A stretch of 64,000 nucleotides of DNA. It comes from Myroides sp. 1354 (GTDB taxonomy: Bacteria; Bacteroidota; Bacteroidia; Flavobacteriales; Flavobacteriaceae). How positions within the stretch are numbered: the first letter of the stretch is position 1; each line of letters starts with the position of its first letter. The notes below the pieces were generated by a model. The model was not told the origin of the DNA and ran no database searches. It saw nothing but the letters and a program-made list of their open reading frames with translations. Shown piece after piece: positions 43,831 to 52,545 of this stretch. The DNA is taken from the NCBI RefSeq assembly GCF_030324495.1, contig NZ_JACAGN010000014.1, positions 149 through 64,148 on the forward strand, written 5' to 3'. The translations under genes were made by a program, and so were the position numbers.

Positions 43831-45037
43831 TTCCTCTCTCTACCTTGCGATTTCCAATCAAAAAACAAACCACACTTACCGGTAAAAAAACAGAAAACCA
43901 AAACAATAACTGCAATATACTATAGGCATCAAGCCAAGGTACCTGCAAAAATTGTTGAATCCCCTGTATCCCCAATAAACCTTCTGTCAATATAAATCCA
44001 AGTACGAGGCATATACATCCTATTTTCGTCCAGATGGTTAAGAGTATTTTTCCTTTTTGAATGAGCAACCACAAGCCTAGAGCCGTAAAAATCCCCAACA
44101 TATTCAGATGAATGAATCCGACAATCCATCCTCTAAGTCCTTTTAACGCTACGGCAAAAGGTTCTACTAATGTTAGCAATTGGAGTACTAAACGGATACC
44201 GATACAACTGATTGCTAGGAAGAATAATAGATTCTCCCAAATGGAAGTTGTTGATTTATCTTTTGCATTTTTCAACAACGGCTGAATAAGCTTATACAAA
44301 GCTATCGCTTGTAGCACCACCCCTACACCATTGACGTAATATAAGCTGGGAGCGGAAACATACCAACTGATAGGTAGGGCGTACGTTAACACGATAGAAA
44401 CAATCCATAAGACATATCCTTTTTTAAATGCTTGTTGTGGTATAGAAGCGGAAAAGGAATATGGATACAATAAGGCAATAAAGGCCGTAAAAAACCATCC
44501 ATCAAATTGAAAATGCAGAAAAAACTGAATACACAATTGAAAGAAAGCACTAACCTTGCCCATCATACCAATAGCAGGTCCCAAACACCACACACCAAGT
44601 GTAGAAAGCACCATAAAAAACAAGGCTGTTTTCATCCAAAGTTGTTGTTGTTGATTTCCCTCTCTTCCCCTACGCCATAGGCGATAAACAAACAAATAAG
44701 AACAAATTATATGCAGCGTTGAAAAGAAGATGGAAGGTGCTGCATATCCCTGAAAAGGAAAAGTCACCGCCATTCCGATTACAGTCCCTTCTGTCATCCA
44801 AAACAAACGACGATAAAACCGATGTTCTTTTGGCGTGTCTACTGCAAATTGATCGACCAATAGTACATAAACGAGTAAATACAACCATCCCAATAGCGCT
44901 ACATGAGAATGTCCATGTAAAACATATAAAAACGTAAAACCGTCGAAAGGAAATACATAAGCAGCTCTCAACAGCAAGCCTAATAAAGCAGCAATTAATA
45001 AGTTGATAAATGGAATATAATAATAGATGGTTTTCAT
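43781..45037 (-). CDS. Histidine-rich 12-segment membrane protein, possibly heme-copper-oxidase-like
   Basis: 418 residues with about 12 membrane helices and no signal peptide. Conserved-looking histidines lie in membrane segments: HGHSHVALLGW (about 41-51), HFQFDGWF (about 180) and FIHLNMLGIF (about 310), a spacing like the haem and copper ligands of oxidase subunit I or NnrS-type proteins. It could bind haem, but I cannot assign a family. The last dozen or so residues (VGAHGHVPNNMK) are encoded by a REP-like hairpin of the 109-base repeat, so the native C-terminus may once have ended earlier. Confidence 0.75.
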   Translation of the reverse strand: MKTIYYYIPFINLLIAALLGLLLRAAYVFPFDGFTFLYVLHGHSHVALLGWLYLLVYVLLVDQFAVDTPKEHRFYRRLFWMTEGTVIGMAVTFPFQGYAAPSIFFSTLHIICSYLFVYRLWRRGREGNQQQQLWMKTALFFMVLSTLGVWCLGPAIGMMGKVSAFFQLCIQFFLHFQFDGWFFTAFIALLYPYSFSASIPQQAFKKGYVLWIVSIVLTYALPISWYVSAPSLYYVNGVGVVLQAIALYKLIQPLLKNAKDKSTTSIWENLLFFLAISCIGIRLVLQLLTLVEPFAVALKGLRGWIVGFIHLNMLGIFTALGLWLLIQKGKILLTIWTKIGCICLVLGFILTEGLLGIQGIQQFLQVPWLDAYSILQLLFWFSVFLPVSVVCFLIGNRKVERGNRIDVGAHGHVPNNMK

Positions 45038-45150
45038 CGATAGTAACTAAAAGTAATACCTACTAAGGTAAGATTCTTCTGTTTGAAGTAAAAGTTTTCT
45101 AGGGGTTTTCTGCTCAACGATATGAACTAAAACTTTATAAATCATTCCAT

Positions 45151-45182
45151 AAAAAAAGAGACTGCAATCACAGTCTCTTTTC
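45151..45182 (-). terminator. Terminator of the siderophore operon
   Basis: AAAAAAAGAGACTG-CAATCA-CAGTCTCTTTT: on the minus strand this is a stem followed by a seven-T run, 25 bases beyond the last stop of the operon. Confidence 0.9.
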
Positions 45183-45207
45183 ACAACTTAAAATCTAACG
45201 TTTCAAC

Positions 45208-46233
45208 TTACAATTGGATTTTACTCACAATATCACCCTTGGTATCCACTTGAGGTTCTTTTCCTTCCTCTTTAGGCATACGTTTTGTTTTATTCGTTAC
45301 ATAGGCTGTTCCTGTTTTCACATTAACTGCTACTGTATTGGGATGAGATCCCGTTTCTAATTCTGTTACAACCTCGTATGATTTACCATCAACAATAGCT
45401 GTTTTACCACTTTCTCTATTGGCTAACACAATTTTATTTACTGTAGGAGCGTATTTAACACCCAAAGACCCACCTTTGAATTTCACTACTTTTAAAAGTT
45501 CACCTGAATCAGCATGTAAAATCGTTAATCCCGTAGAAGAATTAGTAACAAACAATCTTCTTCCTACCTCATCAAGAGCCACATTAATAGGACTCTCTCC
45601 TCCAGAAGCGAATTTCTTCACTACTTTTTTGGTTTTCGGATCGATAATCGCTACTTCATTTGTTCCCATATTTGTAGCGTATAATTGGTTTGTTTTCGCA
45701 TCAAACGCCAAACCAGCTGTAAAAACACCTGTATTTTCAATATAGCCTTCTAGTGTATCATTATTTCCATTGATGATCCAGATTCTCCCTTCTTCTTGTG
45801 TATCTGAAGCATAAATGGTATTCGTACGTTCATCTATAGCGATTTCTCTATTGTGACCTTTTTCATGTGTGCCGGTAATTACCTTTACCTCCCCTGTTTT
45901 CAAGTTTACTACCGTCATCGCATTGGTAATGGTATTGGTTCCGTACAACTTTTGTGTTTTTTCGTTGACCGCAATTCCAAATACAGGATTTCCTTGTACA
46001 TTGATTTCACTTTCTACAGCTAATGTATTGCCATTCAACTTGTAGATAATACCTTCTTTATTTTTGAAATCAACTACAGAAGCCACGTAAACTCCATTAT
46101 CACCGCTATTGTAAGTCAATTCATATAACCCTTTTCCAACGGCCTGACTCTTATCTATTGTTTGTGCAAAAGTTGTTGTTGACAGTGCCAAGAAACAAGC
46201 TCCCACTAAAGTAATTTGTTTTGTGTATTTCAT
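45208..46233 (-). CDS. YncE-like seven-bladed beta-propeller
   Basis: 341 residues. The signal peptide ends TFAQ (about residue 24). The rest is YncE-type propeller repeats with NTI-type blades (VVNLKTGEVKVITG, AIDERTNTIYASDT, AFDAKTNQLYATNMG, ALDEVGRRLFVTNS, AVNVKTGTAYVTN). E. coli YncE is an iron-regulated periplasmic propeller. Being the last gene of a TonB-receptor/DUF4374/esterase operon, it probably helps handle the siderophore or its products in the periplasm, but no ligand is known. 2 bases after the esterase gene. Confidence 0.85.
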   Translation of the reverse strand: MKYTKQITLVGACFLALSTTTFAQTIDKSQAVGKGLYELTYNSGDNGVYVASVVDFKNKEGIIYKLNGNTLAVESEINVQGNPVFGIAVNEKTQKLYGTNTITNAMTVVNLKTGEVKVITGTHEKGHNREIAIDERTNTIYASDTQEEGRIWIINGNNDTLEGYIENTGVFTAGLAFDAKTNQLYATNMGTNEVAIIDPKTKKVVKKFASGGESPINVALDEVGRRLFVTNSSTGLTILHADSGELLKVVKFKGGSLGVKYAPTVNKIVLANRESGKTAIVDGKSYEVVTELETGSHPNTVAVNVKTGTAYVTNKTKRMPKEEGKEPQVDTKGDIVSKIQL

Positions 46234-46235
46234 AA

Positions 46236-47426
46236 TTATTTGATATTAAATTGATTATCTAATTCTATCATCCAAGAGAATGCTTGTTGCCAATACCAGG
46301 CTCCGTGTTTTCCCATGGGATTTATTTTTACTTGGTTGTGCAATTGAAAACGCTCTTCCATTTGTTGAACAAGGTTCAGAACATCTTGATCCATATGAAC
46401 CACTTCTCCACCTCCAATTTTTCGATTTTCTCTCCCACCTGCATAAAAGAAGTACTGCTGTTGCTGTAGCAATTGAATTTGTTCAGGTGTAAATCCGTCC
46501 ATATAGGCTTGTAGTTGTTGATCTTGCCAAAGTGAAGGAGAAAAAACACCTACTTTACCAAATACTTCGGGATAAGTTAGTCCCGCATACAATGAAATCA
46601 ATCCTCCTAAAGAACCTCCAGCAATCCCTGTACTTTCTTTATCTTTTCGCGTTCGATAATTGGCATCGATATAGGGTTTTAGCGTATGAACGATAAAAGA
46701 CAAGTATTGTTTCCCTTCTGCCATTGGTGTTTGACTCGTAGGGAAAAAGGCATATTCTCTTTCTCTTCTATTCTTCTCATATTCATGATCAATTCCCACA
46801 ATTATATAATGGTCTCCCAATCGTTCAAGGGTTTCATCTATTCCCCATTCAACAGGACCTAATCTACCTTCTGAAGTGGCTTCGTCAAACAAATCTTGTC
46901 CGTCATGCATATACCAAACAGGATAAGCTTGTTGAGACATTTTATAATTTCGAGGAAGATAAATGCGAATTGCACGCGTTCGGTTTAGCTCAGGCATAAT
47001 AAAATTCTCCAACACAATAAGACCTTCTGGTGCCGTTGAGACTGGATACTGGTCTCTCCAAGCATAAATGGTCTCTTGAAGTATTTCATCTTGTTCAATC
47101 ACTTGGTCGTGTAAGTTGATTAATCGTCCCTTTGGAGAACATTCTAGCGTTTGCCAAGAACCGCGCGTAAATTTATATTCCAATACTCCTTGCGGAATAT
47201 CGTTTAATTGAATATAATATTCACCTATGCGTTCTGAATTAGGTGTTAACTTATAACGTTCATCTTTGGGGTTCCATGTATTGAAATTCCCTGTTATATA
47301 TATTGCCTCCTGAGTCTGAGCTTGTTTCTCTAAACGAAGGTTGATTTCTATGGTATATCTCTTTTGAGCCTGTACATTCATCGCTATCATTCCTACTAGT
47401 ATTATGACTAATACTCTTATCTTCAT
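46236..47426 (-). CDS. Exported esterase, enterochelin-esterase (Fes/IroE)-like, with N-terminal E-set domain
   Basis: 396 residues. Signal peptide ends VQAQ (residue 20). Residues about 23-115 form an E-set/CBM48-like immunoglobulin fold (IYITGNFNTWNP; GVLEYKFTRGSWQ), as in Fes. Residues about 130-395 are the esterase-D-type alpha/beta hydrolase with VWYMHDGQDLFDE, nucleophile GIAGGSLGGLIS and catalytic-His segment GKHGAWYW. Enterochelin esterases cut the triserine backbone of ferric enterobactin to free iron. The secreted location (unlike cytoplasmic Fes, like IroE) suggests hydrolysis in the periplasm after import. Middle gene of the operon. Confidence 0.87.
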   Translation of the reverse strand: MKIRVLVIILVGMIAMNVQAQKRYTIEINLRLEKQAQTQEAIYITGNFNTWNPKDERYKLTPNSERIGEYYIQLNDIPQGVLEYKFTRGSWQTLECSPKGRLINLHDQVIEQDEILQETIYAWRDQYPVSTAPEGLIVLENFIMPELNRTRAIRIYLPRNYKMSQQAYPVWYMHDGQDLFDEATSEGRLGPVEWGIDETLERLGDHYIIVGIDHEYEKNRREREYAFFPTSQTPMAEGKQYLSFIVHTLKPYIDANYRTRKDKESTGIAGGSLGGLISLYAGLTYPEVFGKVGVFSPSLWQDQQLQAYMDGFTPEQIQLLQQQQYFFYAGGRENRKIGGGEVVHMDQDVLNLVQQMEERFQLHNQVKINPMGKHGAWYWQQAFSWMIELDNQFNIK

Positions 47427-47430
47427 TCTT

Positions 47431-48723
47431 TTACTTTCTATTCACTTTAAATAATCCCTGTGGTTTACCTCCTTTTCCGATGGCAATTGATGGTTTAGCA
47501 GTCAATAAATCAGCAGATAATTCATAAAATCCCAACTTAGTCTCACTCACCACGCGAATAAAACGTTTATCGTCAATTTTAGAAACCCCCAAAGCAGCAG
47601 CTGGAGTTTCTACTAAGGTCACTCCTTCAATAGCAATCGGTGTAACCGTTTTAGTTTGAATATCGATGAGCACGTATTTCCATATAGGCGTTAAATTAAT
47701 CGACTGTGGATCAGCTAAGGTCACCTCATTTACTAGGGTAATAATTTTTCCTTTTTCCACAAAAATTGTTGAGAATTTTCCCGAAGCAACCTGACTAAAT
47801 AGAGTATTAAAGTCTAATTCCCAAGAGGAATCCACCTCATTTGCGCCATTTTTAATTCGCGCTATTTTCGATTGATCTCCCAGACCACCTGTTTTGACTC
47901 CTTGGGTAATCAAGTATAAATCTCTATTCTCATCAAAATAATACAGGGGATTCTCATCTACAAAAGCAATATTCCCTGTATTTCTCACAGCCGTATGTGC
48001 CAGCCAATTCCCTGTTTTCAAATCAATCACCGCTAAGTGAACATCAGGAGCTACTCCATCAAACATTCCCCCTTGGGCTCCTTGATTCTTACCAAAGGTG
48101 ATATCCGCGTATAATTTATCACCATTTACTGCTAGAAAATGTTGACCAATTGCGCGAAAATTTACTCCTGTCAGTTGTAAGTCTGCTTCTATTTGTTGAA
48201 TTTGGGCTGTATAATCCCCCAATTGTCCCTTCTTGGTCATGGTAATGGGATCAAAAATCTGAATTGCCGTAGGAGTAGCTCCTTCAAAATAATATCCCGT
48301 TTGATTGTCATTCGTCAGGGTAAAGTTTCCTGAACCCGCAATTTTAGGTTCAACAGCAATTGATTTTGTCGTATAAAATCCCTTCTCATCAAAAACAAAT
48401 TGCCCTAAACTTCTGGCATTATTATCGTCAAACATGCGATACACGCGATCTCCGTATTGGCGATAGCCTCCCATTCCACCCGCAGCCGTCGTATTTCCGG
48501 TTGCATTGTCAAGAGTTCCGGTTGGGAGCGCGGCATAGCTTTTGAGGAATCCATTCTTAATTGGTCCCTTTCCTTCAGCTAAGGTCATCACAAAATATTG
48601 AGCTTCCTTATCGGATGGTGGGTAAGGGGGTTCAGGGGTAGGTGTAGTATCATCTGACGAACATCCCGTCAAAACTAAAGGCAAGATAAAAGCCAAGGAT
48701 AATATTCGTTTCATTGTGTGCAT
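47431..48723 (-). CDS. DUF4374-like surface lipoprotein, putative siderophore-binding (XusB-like)
   Basis: 430 residues; ATG at 48723 or, equally plausible, 48714. The lipobox LTGC is followed by SSDD and a Thr/Pro linker, matching the export signal for surface lipoproteins. The rest is a propeller-like beta-rich domain (for example GGMGGYRQYGDRVYRM; RAIGQHFLAVNGDKLYADI; NPLYYFDENRDLYLITQG). In Bacteroides the XusB lipoprotein of this type captures ferric enterobactin for the receptor XusA. The same gene order here supports that role, with the ligand unverified. 3 bases after the receptor gene. Confidence 0.8.
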   Translation of the reverse strand: MHTMKRILSLAFILPLVLTGCSSDDTTPTPEPPYPPSDKEAQYFVMTLAEGKGPIKNGFLKSYAALPTGTLDNATGNTTAAGGMGGYRQYGDRVYRMFDDNNARSLGQFVFDEKGFYTTKSIAVEPKIAGSGNFTLTNDNQTGYYFEGATPTAIQIFDPITMTKKGQLGDYTAQIQQIEADLQLTGVNFRAIGQHFLAVNGDKLYADITFGKNQGAQGGMFDGVAPDVHLAVIDLKTGNWLAHTAVRNTGNIAFVDENPLYYFDENRDLYLITQGVKTGGLGDQSKIARIKNGANEVDSSWELDFNTLFSQVASGKFSTIFVEKGKIITLVNEVTLADPQSINLTPIWKYVLIDIQTKTVTPIAIEGVTLVETPAAALGVSKIDDKRFIRVVSETKLGFYELSADLLTAKPSIAIGKGGKPQGLFKVNRK

Positions 48724-48726
48724 AGA

Positions 48727-51087
48727 TTAATTGAGTTTATAATTGAACTTCAGATAGAAACTTCTACCTGCTTTTTGAATTTTGTAATAATCATATAAAT
48801 CTTGATTCAACAGATTTCGTCCTTCCACACCAACGGACCATCCACTAGAGGGCCATTCATAAACCAAGCCAGCAGCTAAGGAGGTTTGATCGGGAACCAC
48901 ATTTTTCACATCTCCTTTACTACTTCCAAATAAACCGAGAAAACCACTGGGTTCCATCGATTTATCAATGGGTTGAATGTAAAACTCACGCACAAAGTTT
49001 AGATGCGCATAAAGTGTGAAGACGTCCTGAGTAGTAAAAAGAGCGTTGAATTTATGTTCCGCCCCAATATTGGCAAAAAAATAAGGAATATTAGGTACGC
49101 GATTGCCTTTGAGCCATTGATCAGCAATATTTTCAAAACGACCGTAGCGAATACTTTGCCAGGTAAAATTGCTAAAAAGTTTGGTCGTTGGTGTCAATTT
49201 AAAGGACACATCTCCTTCAAAACCATAACCTTGGGCGCGTTCCTTATTGACAAAGAGTGACAAAGGTGGACTTCCAGCCGTTAAGACGATAATATCTTTG
49301 GTTTGGCGATAAAATCCATTCAAACTAGCCTCCCATCGTCCTCCTTGTTTATCAATTCCTAGATTGAAGTTTAAACTCTGTTCGGGTTTCAGGTCAAAAT
49401 TAGAAGCTATAAAAAGATTATCACCAAAAAGCTCACTATATCCAGGTAATCGACGGGCATGTTCAACAGAAAATCTCAAATTAACGCTGTTGTTCAAGCG
49501 GTACTTCGCCGCCATAGCCCATCCCCAATCCGTATTGGCAGTAGTGTGGAGCTCTTTCGATCTCCAATCCACTTGATACGCAGTATTGAGTCCTTCACTG
49601 GAGTACTGATAGTGTTTCAGTACTAAAATCGTTTCCAATCGAGTAGATAACCATTGACTCGTTAACCCTAAAGCCACTACATTTTTTTTGTAATAAGAAG
49701 GAACTTCAATAAGGGGTTGTTGAGTATCTTCAATTCTTTTACCATAACTATCTGTACCCACTCTTTTGTTATACGTATACGTATTGTTCAGCCAGAACTG
49801 TTGGTTTTTATCCCACTGAAATCCAACCAATGTTCGACTAGTAAAAAACGTCATATCAATTGCTGCTTGTGTAGGATGATCCCCTTCTCCTCTAAAGCCT
49901 CTAGGAGAAAACTCTCCCAACCAAGAATAACGCCCTTGAAGGGTATCTATCGTTTTGCTTTTCACTACATTATAAGCAAAGAATTGGTCAATAGATAGTT
50001 TGTCTTGTGCAAATTTCTTTTTATAACGCAAGGAAGGTATCCAACTGTGCTGACGATCTTCAATTCCCCCAAAGGGAGTAAGCATGGTTGTTGGACTGTG
50101 TTGAATTTGTTTATCTAAGGTGTAATAATTCAACTCCAACTGCAAAAGATCTGCTATTTTCAAGTGTTTTGCGCCCACGTAAACACTGGTAGTATACTGT
50201 TTAAATCTATTGTGAAACAAACGCACTTTTCCAACTTCTTGTGCCAGTTCAGGGTCTGGTGTATTGATTTTATAATCGTTATCAGCATAATTAGAGAAAA
50301 ATTCCCCTCCTATATAAAAATGTTCATTGAGGTTATAATGTCCGCGTACTGCAGTACGCCAAGTATTAAACGAACCATATTCTCCTGAAATCCTTAAGCT
50401 ATTTGCTTGGTTAGTATTGGAGACAAAATTAACCGCTCCACCCAAGACGTCGCTAGCTAAATAAACGGGAATCACCCCTTTATACACCTCTACTTTATTC
50501 AATACATCCAAGGGAATGGTAGAGAGTGTATAGGAATTTCCTAAGTAATTAATTGGAATTCCATCTTTAAAATAGCGAATCGCGTGACCTTGAAACCCAT
50601 TGATGTTGACATGAGTCTCCCCTCCCAATCCACCACTTGCTCGAACGCGTACCCCTGTGGTGCGATTCATAACATCTTCCAAAGACACCGGGCGTACCAC
50701 TTGACTCTTGGTATCAACCTCCAAGGCGCGTATGATTCCTCTATTTACTTCCCCCTGTTCCGCTCTCTTAGCAATCTGAATATCCGCTAATACCGTTCCC
50801 TCTTTTGTTAACCTCAAAATACGAGAGCTACCATTGGATAGCTGAACTTCTTCTTGTAAAGGCAGGTATCCTTCCGCATAGACCACAACATACCCTCTTT
50901 GCTCTTCCTTTACTTCTAAATCTACACGCCCTGCAACATCAGCAGTATAGGCGACTTGATTAAAATAGAGCACAGCGCCTTTAATCGATTGAGATTCTTG
51001 GTTTTCAATCGCAAATGAAACTTTATGCTGGGCTACTAAAGCACTTGTTGAAAGAAATACACTGTATATAAAAAGTTTGCGTAACAC
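48727..51087 (-). CDS. TonB-dependent outer membrane receptor, XusA-like
   Basis: 786 residues. Signal peptide ends LVAQ (about residue 19). A carboxypeptidase-regulatory-like N-terminal domain (about 20-95, SIKGAVLYFNQVAYTAD, GYVVVYAEGYLPL) is followed by the plug (about 115-225: VSLEDVMNRTTGVRVR; GGLGGETHVNINGFQG, in parts) and a 22-strand barrel ending with the aromatic SFYLKFNYKL. It imports a ligand, most likely a ferric siderophore, powered by TonB. First gene of a four-gene operon with a -7 box and a palindrome upstream. Confidence 0.92.
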   Translation of the reverse strand: MLRKLFIYSVFLSTSALVAQHKVSFAIENQESQSIKGAVLYFNQVAYTADVAGRVDLEVKEEQRGYVVVYAEGYLPLQEEVQLSNGSSRILRLTKEGTVLADIQIAKRAEQGEVNRGIIRALEVDTKSQVVRPVSLEDVMNRTTGVRVRASGGLGGETHVNINGFQGHAIRYFKDGIPINYLGNSYTLSTIPLDVLNKVEVYKGVIPVYLASDVLGGAVNFVSNTNQANSLRISGEYGSFNTWRTAVRGHYNLNEHFYIGGEFFSNYADNDYKINTPDPELAQEVGKVRLFHNRFKQYTTSVYVGAKHLKIADLLQLELNYYTLDKQIQHSPTTMLTPFGGIEDRQHSWIPSLRYKKKFAQDKLSIDQFFAYNVVKSKTIDTLQGRYSWLGEFSPRGFRGEGDHPTQAAIDMTFFTSRTLVGFQWDKNQQFWLNNTYTYNKRVGTDSYGKRIEDTQQPLIEVPSYYKKNVVALGLTSQWLSTRLETILVLKHYQYSSEGLNTAYQVDWRSKELHTTANTDWGWAMAAKYRLNNSVNLRFSVEHARRLPGYSELFGDNLFIASNFDLKPEQSLNFNLGIDKQGGRWEASLNGFYRQTKDIIVLTAGSPPLSLFVNKERAQGYGFEGDVSFKLTPTTKLFSNFTWQSIRYGRFENIADQWLKGNRVPNIPYFFANIGAEHKFNALFTTQDVFTLYAHLNFVREFYIQPIDKSMEPSGFLGLFGSSKGDVKNVVPDQTSLAAGLVYEWPSSGWSVGVEGRNLLNQDLYDYYKIQKAGRSFYLKFNYKLN

Positions 51088-51118
51088 CCTTGTTATTTAT
51101 ATTAAGTTTAAATAAAAA

Positions 51119-51126
51119 CAAAAGTA
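51119..51126 (-). promoter_or_regulatory. -7 box TACTTTTG of the receptor operon
   Basis: On the minus strand the octamer TACTTTTG matches TAnnTTTG and lies 31 bases before the ATG at 51087. No clear TTG is 17-23 bases upstream; the candidate operator occupies that place. Confidence 0.5.
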
Positions 51127-51146
51127 TACTAAAAAAGGATATAAAC

Positions 51147-51159
51147 TAGAATAATTCTA
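51147..51159. promoter_or_regulatory. Candidate operator TAGAAT-A-ATTCTA (Fur-type?)
   Basis: A 13-base perfect palindrome centred about 30 bases upstream of the -7 box, where a repressor would block the -33 region. It sits in an AT-rich stretch resembling iron boxes. The regulator is unproven; the Fur-like protein at 32304 is a candidate. Confidence 0.35.
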
Positions 51160-51228
51160 AATAATAATTAACAAACCGCAAGTTGTGAATTGCTATTTCC
51201 CAGTCCTTACTCCTGAATGAAAGATTCG

Positions 51229-51951
51229 TTACGCCATTTCCTTCGCTGTTTTTCTAAAAAAGACGAACAGTAAAATAAAGAAAATCAAGTAAGCGATATT
51301 AAATCCCGCGGCACTAATCCACGATTTTAGTAGTGAATCGGGCAACATGAATTTAATGGGTTGTTGATAGAGGGTAATAAAAACGGGCGAAATAAAGCCC
51401 ACCCATTTAGGAAGTATCGTTTTACCCATAAATACGAAGATCGAAAATAACAACCAACCCAATAAGAGTACAGCAATAGCTGTTCCCCAAGCGATATAAA
51501 GTACAGTTGTAAATCCTTCAGCCATTTCAATTAAGTAAGGATGTGCTACAGGATCCGTGTGATAAATAGCTTTGAACAGTTCCCCACTATAATAAAAATC
51601 TGCATGTCCAAGCGGCATTAAAACCACACTGATGACCAAAATAAAATACGTAATCCAGGCATAAGGTTTCGTTTTATCCTTAAAGAACTGATAAGCTAAC
51701 CATACGGCAGGCAGAAAAAGAAACGCAGACATAGACGCAATCAAGGCTCCCCACATGAGGCGTTGAGTAGACCCTTCAATCATTAAAAGTGCCAAAGTAG
51801 TATCTAATTCATTAGCGTACGTATCCGTAAATAAAGGATATTTTGTAGAATCGACATAAAACCCTACAATGAGAATATCTCCAATTACCCAAAGAAGAGA
51901 AGCTACAAGAGCAGCGATAAAAGACCATTTAATTTTTGTAGAATAATTCAT
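51229..51951 (-). CDS. Multi-pass membrane protein of unknown function
   Basis: 240 residues from the ATG at 51951 (MNYSTKIKWSFIAALVASL). A longer reading from 51993 adds codons that belong to the tandem repeat (KNKKANKQKHKK) and is rejected. About seven membrane segments, with DTTLALLMIEGSTQRLMWG and LGHADFYYSGELF as distinctive loops. It resembles the DUF6796-type family but I am not certain. It lies immediately downstream of the 119-base repeat array, which fills its 5' region. Confidence 0.7.
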   Translation of the reverse strand: MNYSTKIKWSFIAALVASLLWVIGDILIVGFYVDSTKYPLFTDTYANELDTTLALLMIEGSTQRLMWGALIASMSAFLFLPAVWLAYQFFKDKTKPYAWITYFILVISVVLMPLGHADFYYSGELFKAIYHTDPVAHPYLIEMAEGFTTVLYIAWGTAIAVLLLGWLLFSIFVFMGKTILPKWVGFISPVFITLYQQPIKFMLPDSLLKSWISAAGFNIAYLIFFILLFVFFRKTAKEMA

Positions 51952-51970
51952 TTTTTTGTGTTTTTGTTTA

Positions 51971-52545
51971 TTTGCTTTTTTGTTTTTTCGCAAGTTGTTT
52001 TTTTGTTAGATTATCGATTAAAGAAAATGTATCCTCAAAATCAGAAAATTTAACTGATAACTGATAACTGATAACCGATAACCGATAGATTTGCTTTTTT
52101 GTTTTTTCGCAAGTTGTTTTTTTGTTAGATTATCGATTATAGAAAATGTATCCTCAAAATCAGAAAATTTAACTGAAAACTGATAACTGATAACCGATAA
52201 CCGATAGATTTGCTTTTTTGTTTTTTCGCAAGTTGTTTTTTTGTTAGATTATCGATTATAGAAAATGTATCCTCAAAATCAGAAAATTTAACTGATAACC
52301 GATAACTGATAACTGATAACTGATAACCGATAACCTTTAGATTTGCTTTTTTGTTTTTTCGCAAGTTGTCTTTTTGTTAGATTATCGATTATAGAAAATG
52401 TATCCTCAAAATCAGAAAATTTAACTGAAAACTGATAACCGATAACCTTTAAATTTGCTTTTTTGTGTTTTTGTGCTTTTGTGCTTTTGTCAGATTATCG
52501 ATTAAAGAAAATGTATCCTCAAAATCAGAAAATTTAACCGTTAAC
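51971..52545. repeat. Five-copy tandem array, about 119 bases per unit, ending in GATAAC tracts
   Basis: Units start at 51971, 52090, 52209, 52342 and 52454, each with TTTGCTTTTTTG, GCAAGTTG, TTAGATTATCGATTA, AGAAAATGTATCCTC, AAAATCAGAAAATTTAACTG in parts, and a variable number of TGATAAC(C/T)GATAAC steps. Unit lengths are 119, 119, 133 and 112; the length changes come mainly from the GATAAC steps. The last unit has a diverged leader and its tail reaches the MATE stop. No unique spacers are present. Confidence 0.9.

Noticed and set aside
52137-52364. 75-codon frame in the 119-base array
   Set aside because: Repeats of the array translated; its start MRKNKKAN is the same sequence that falsely extends the gene at 51229.
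51971-52545. Tandem array considered as a CRISPR
   Set aside because: Whole 119-base units repeat with no unique spacers and no cas genes are near.
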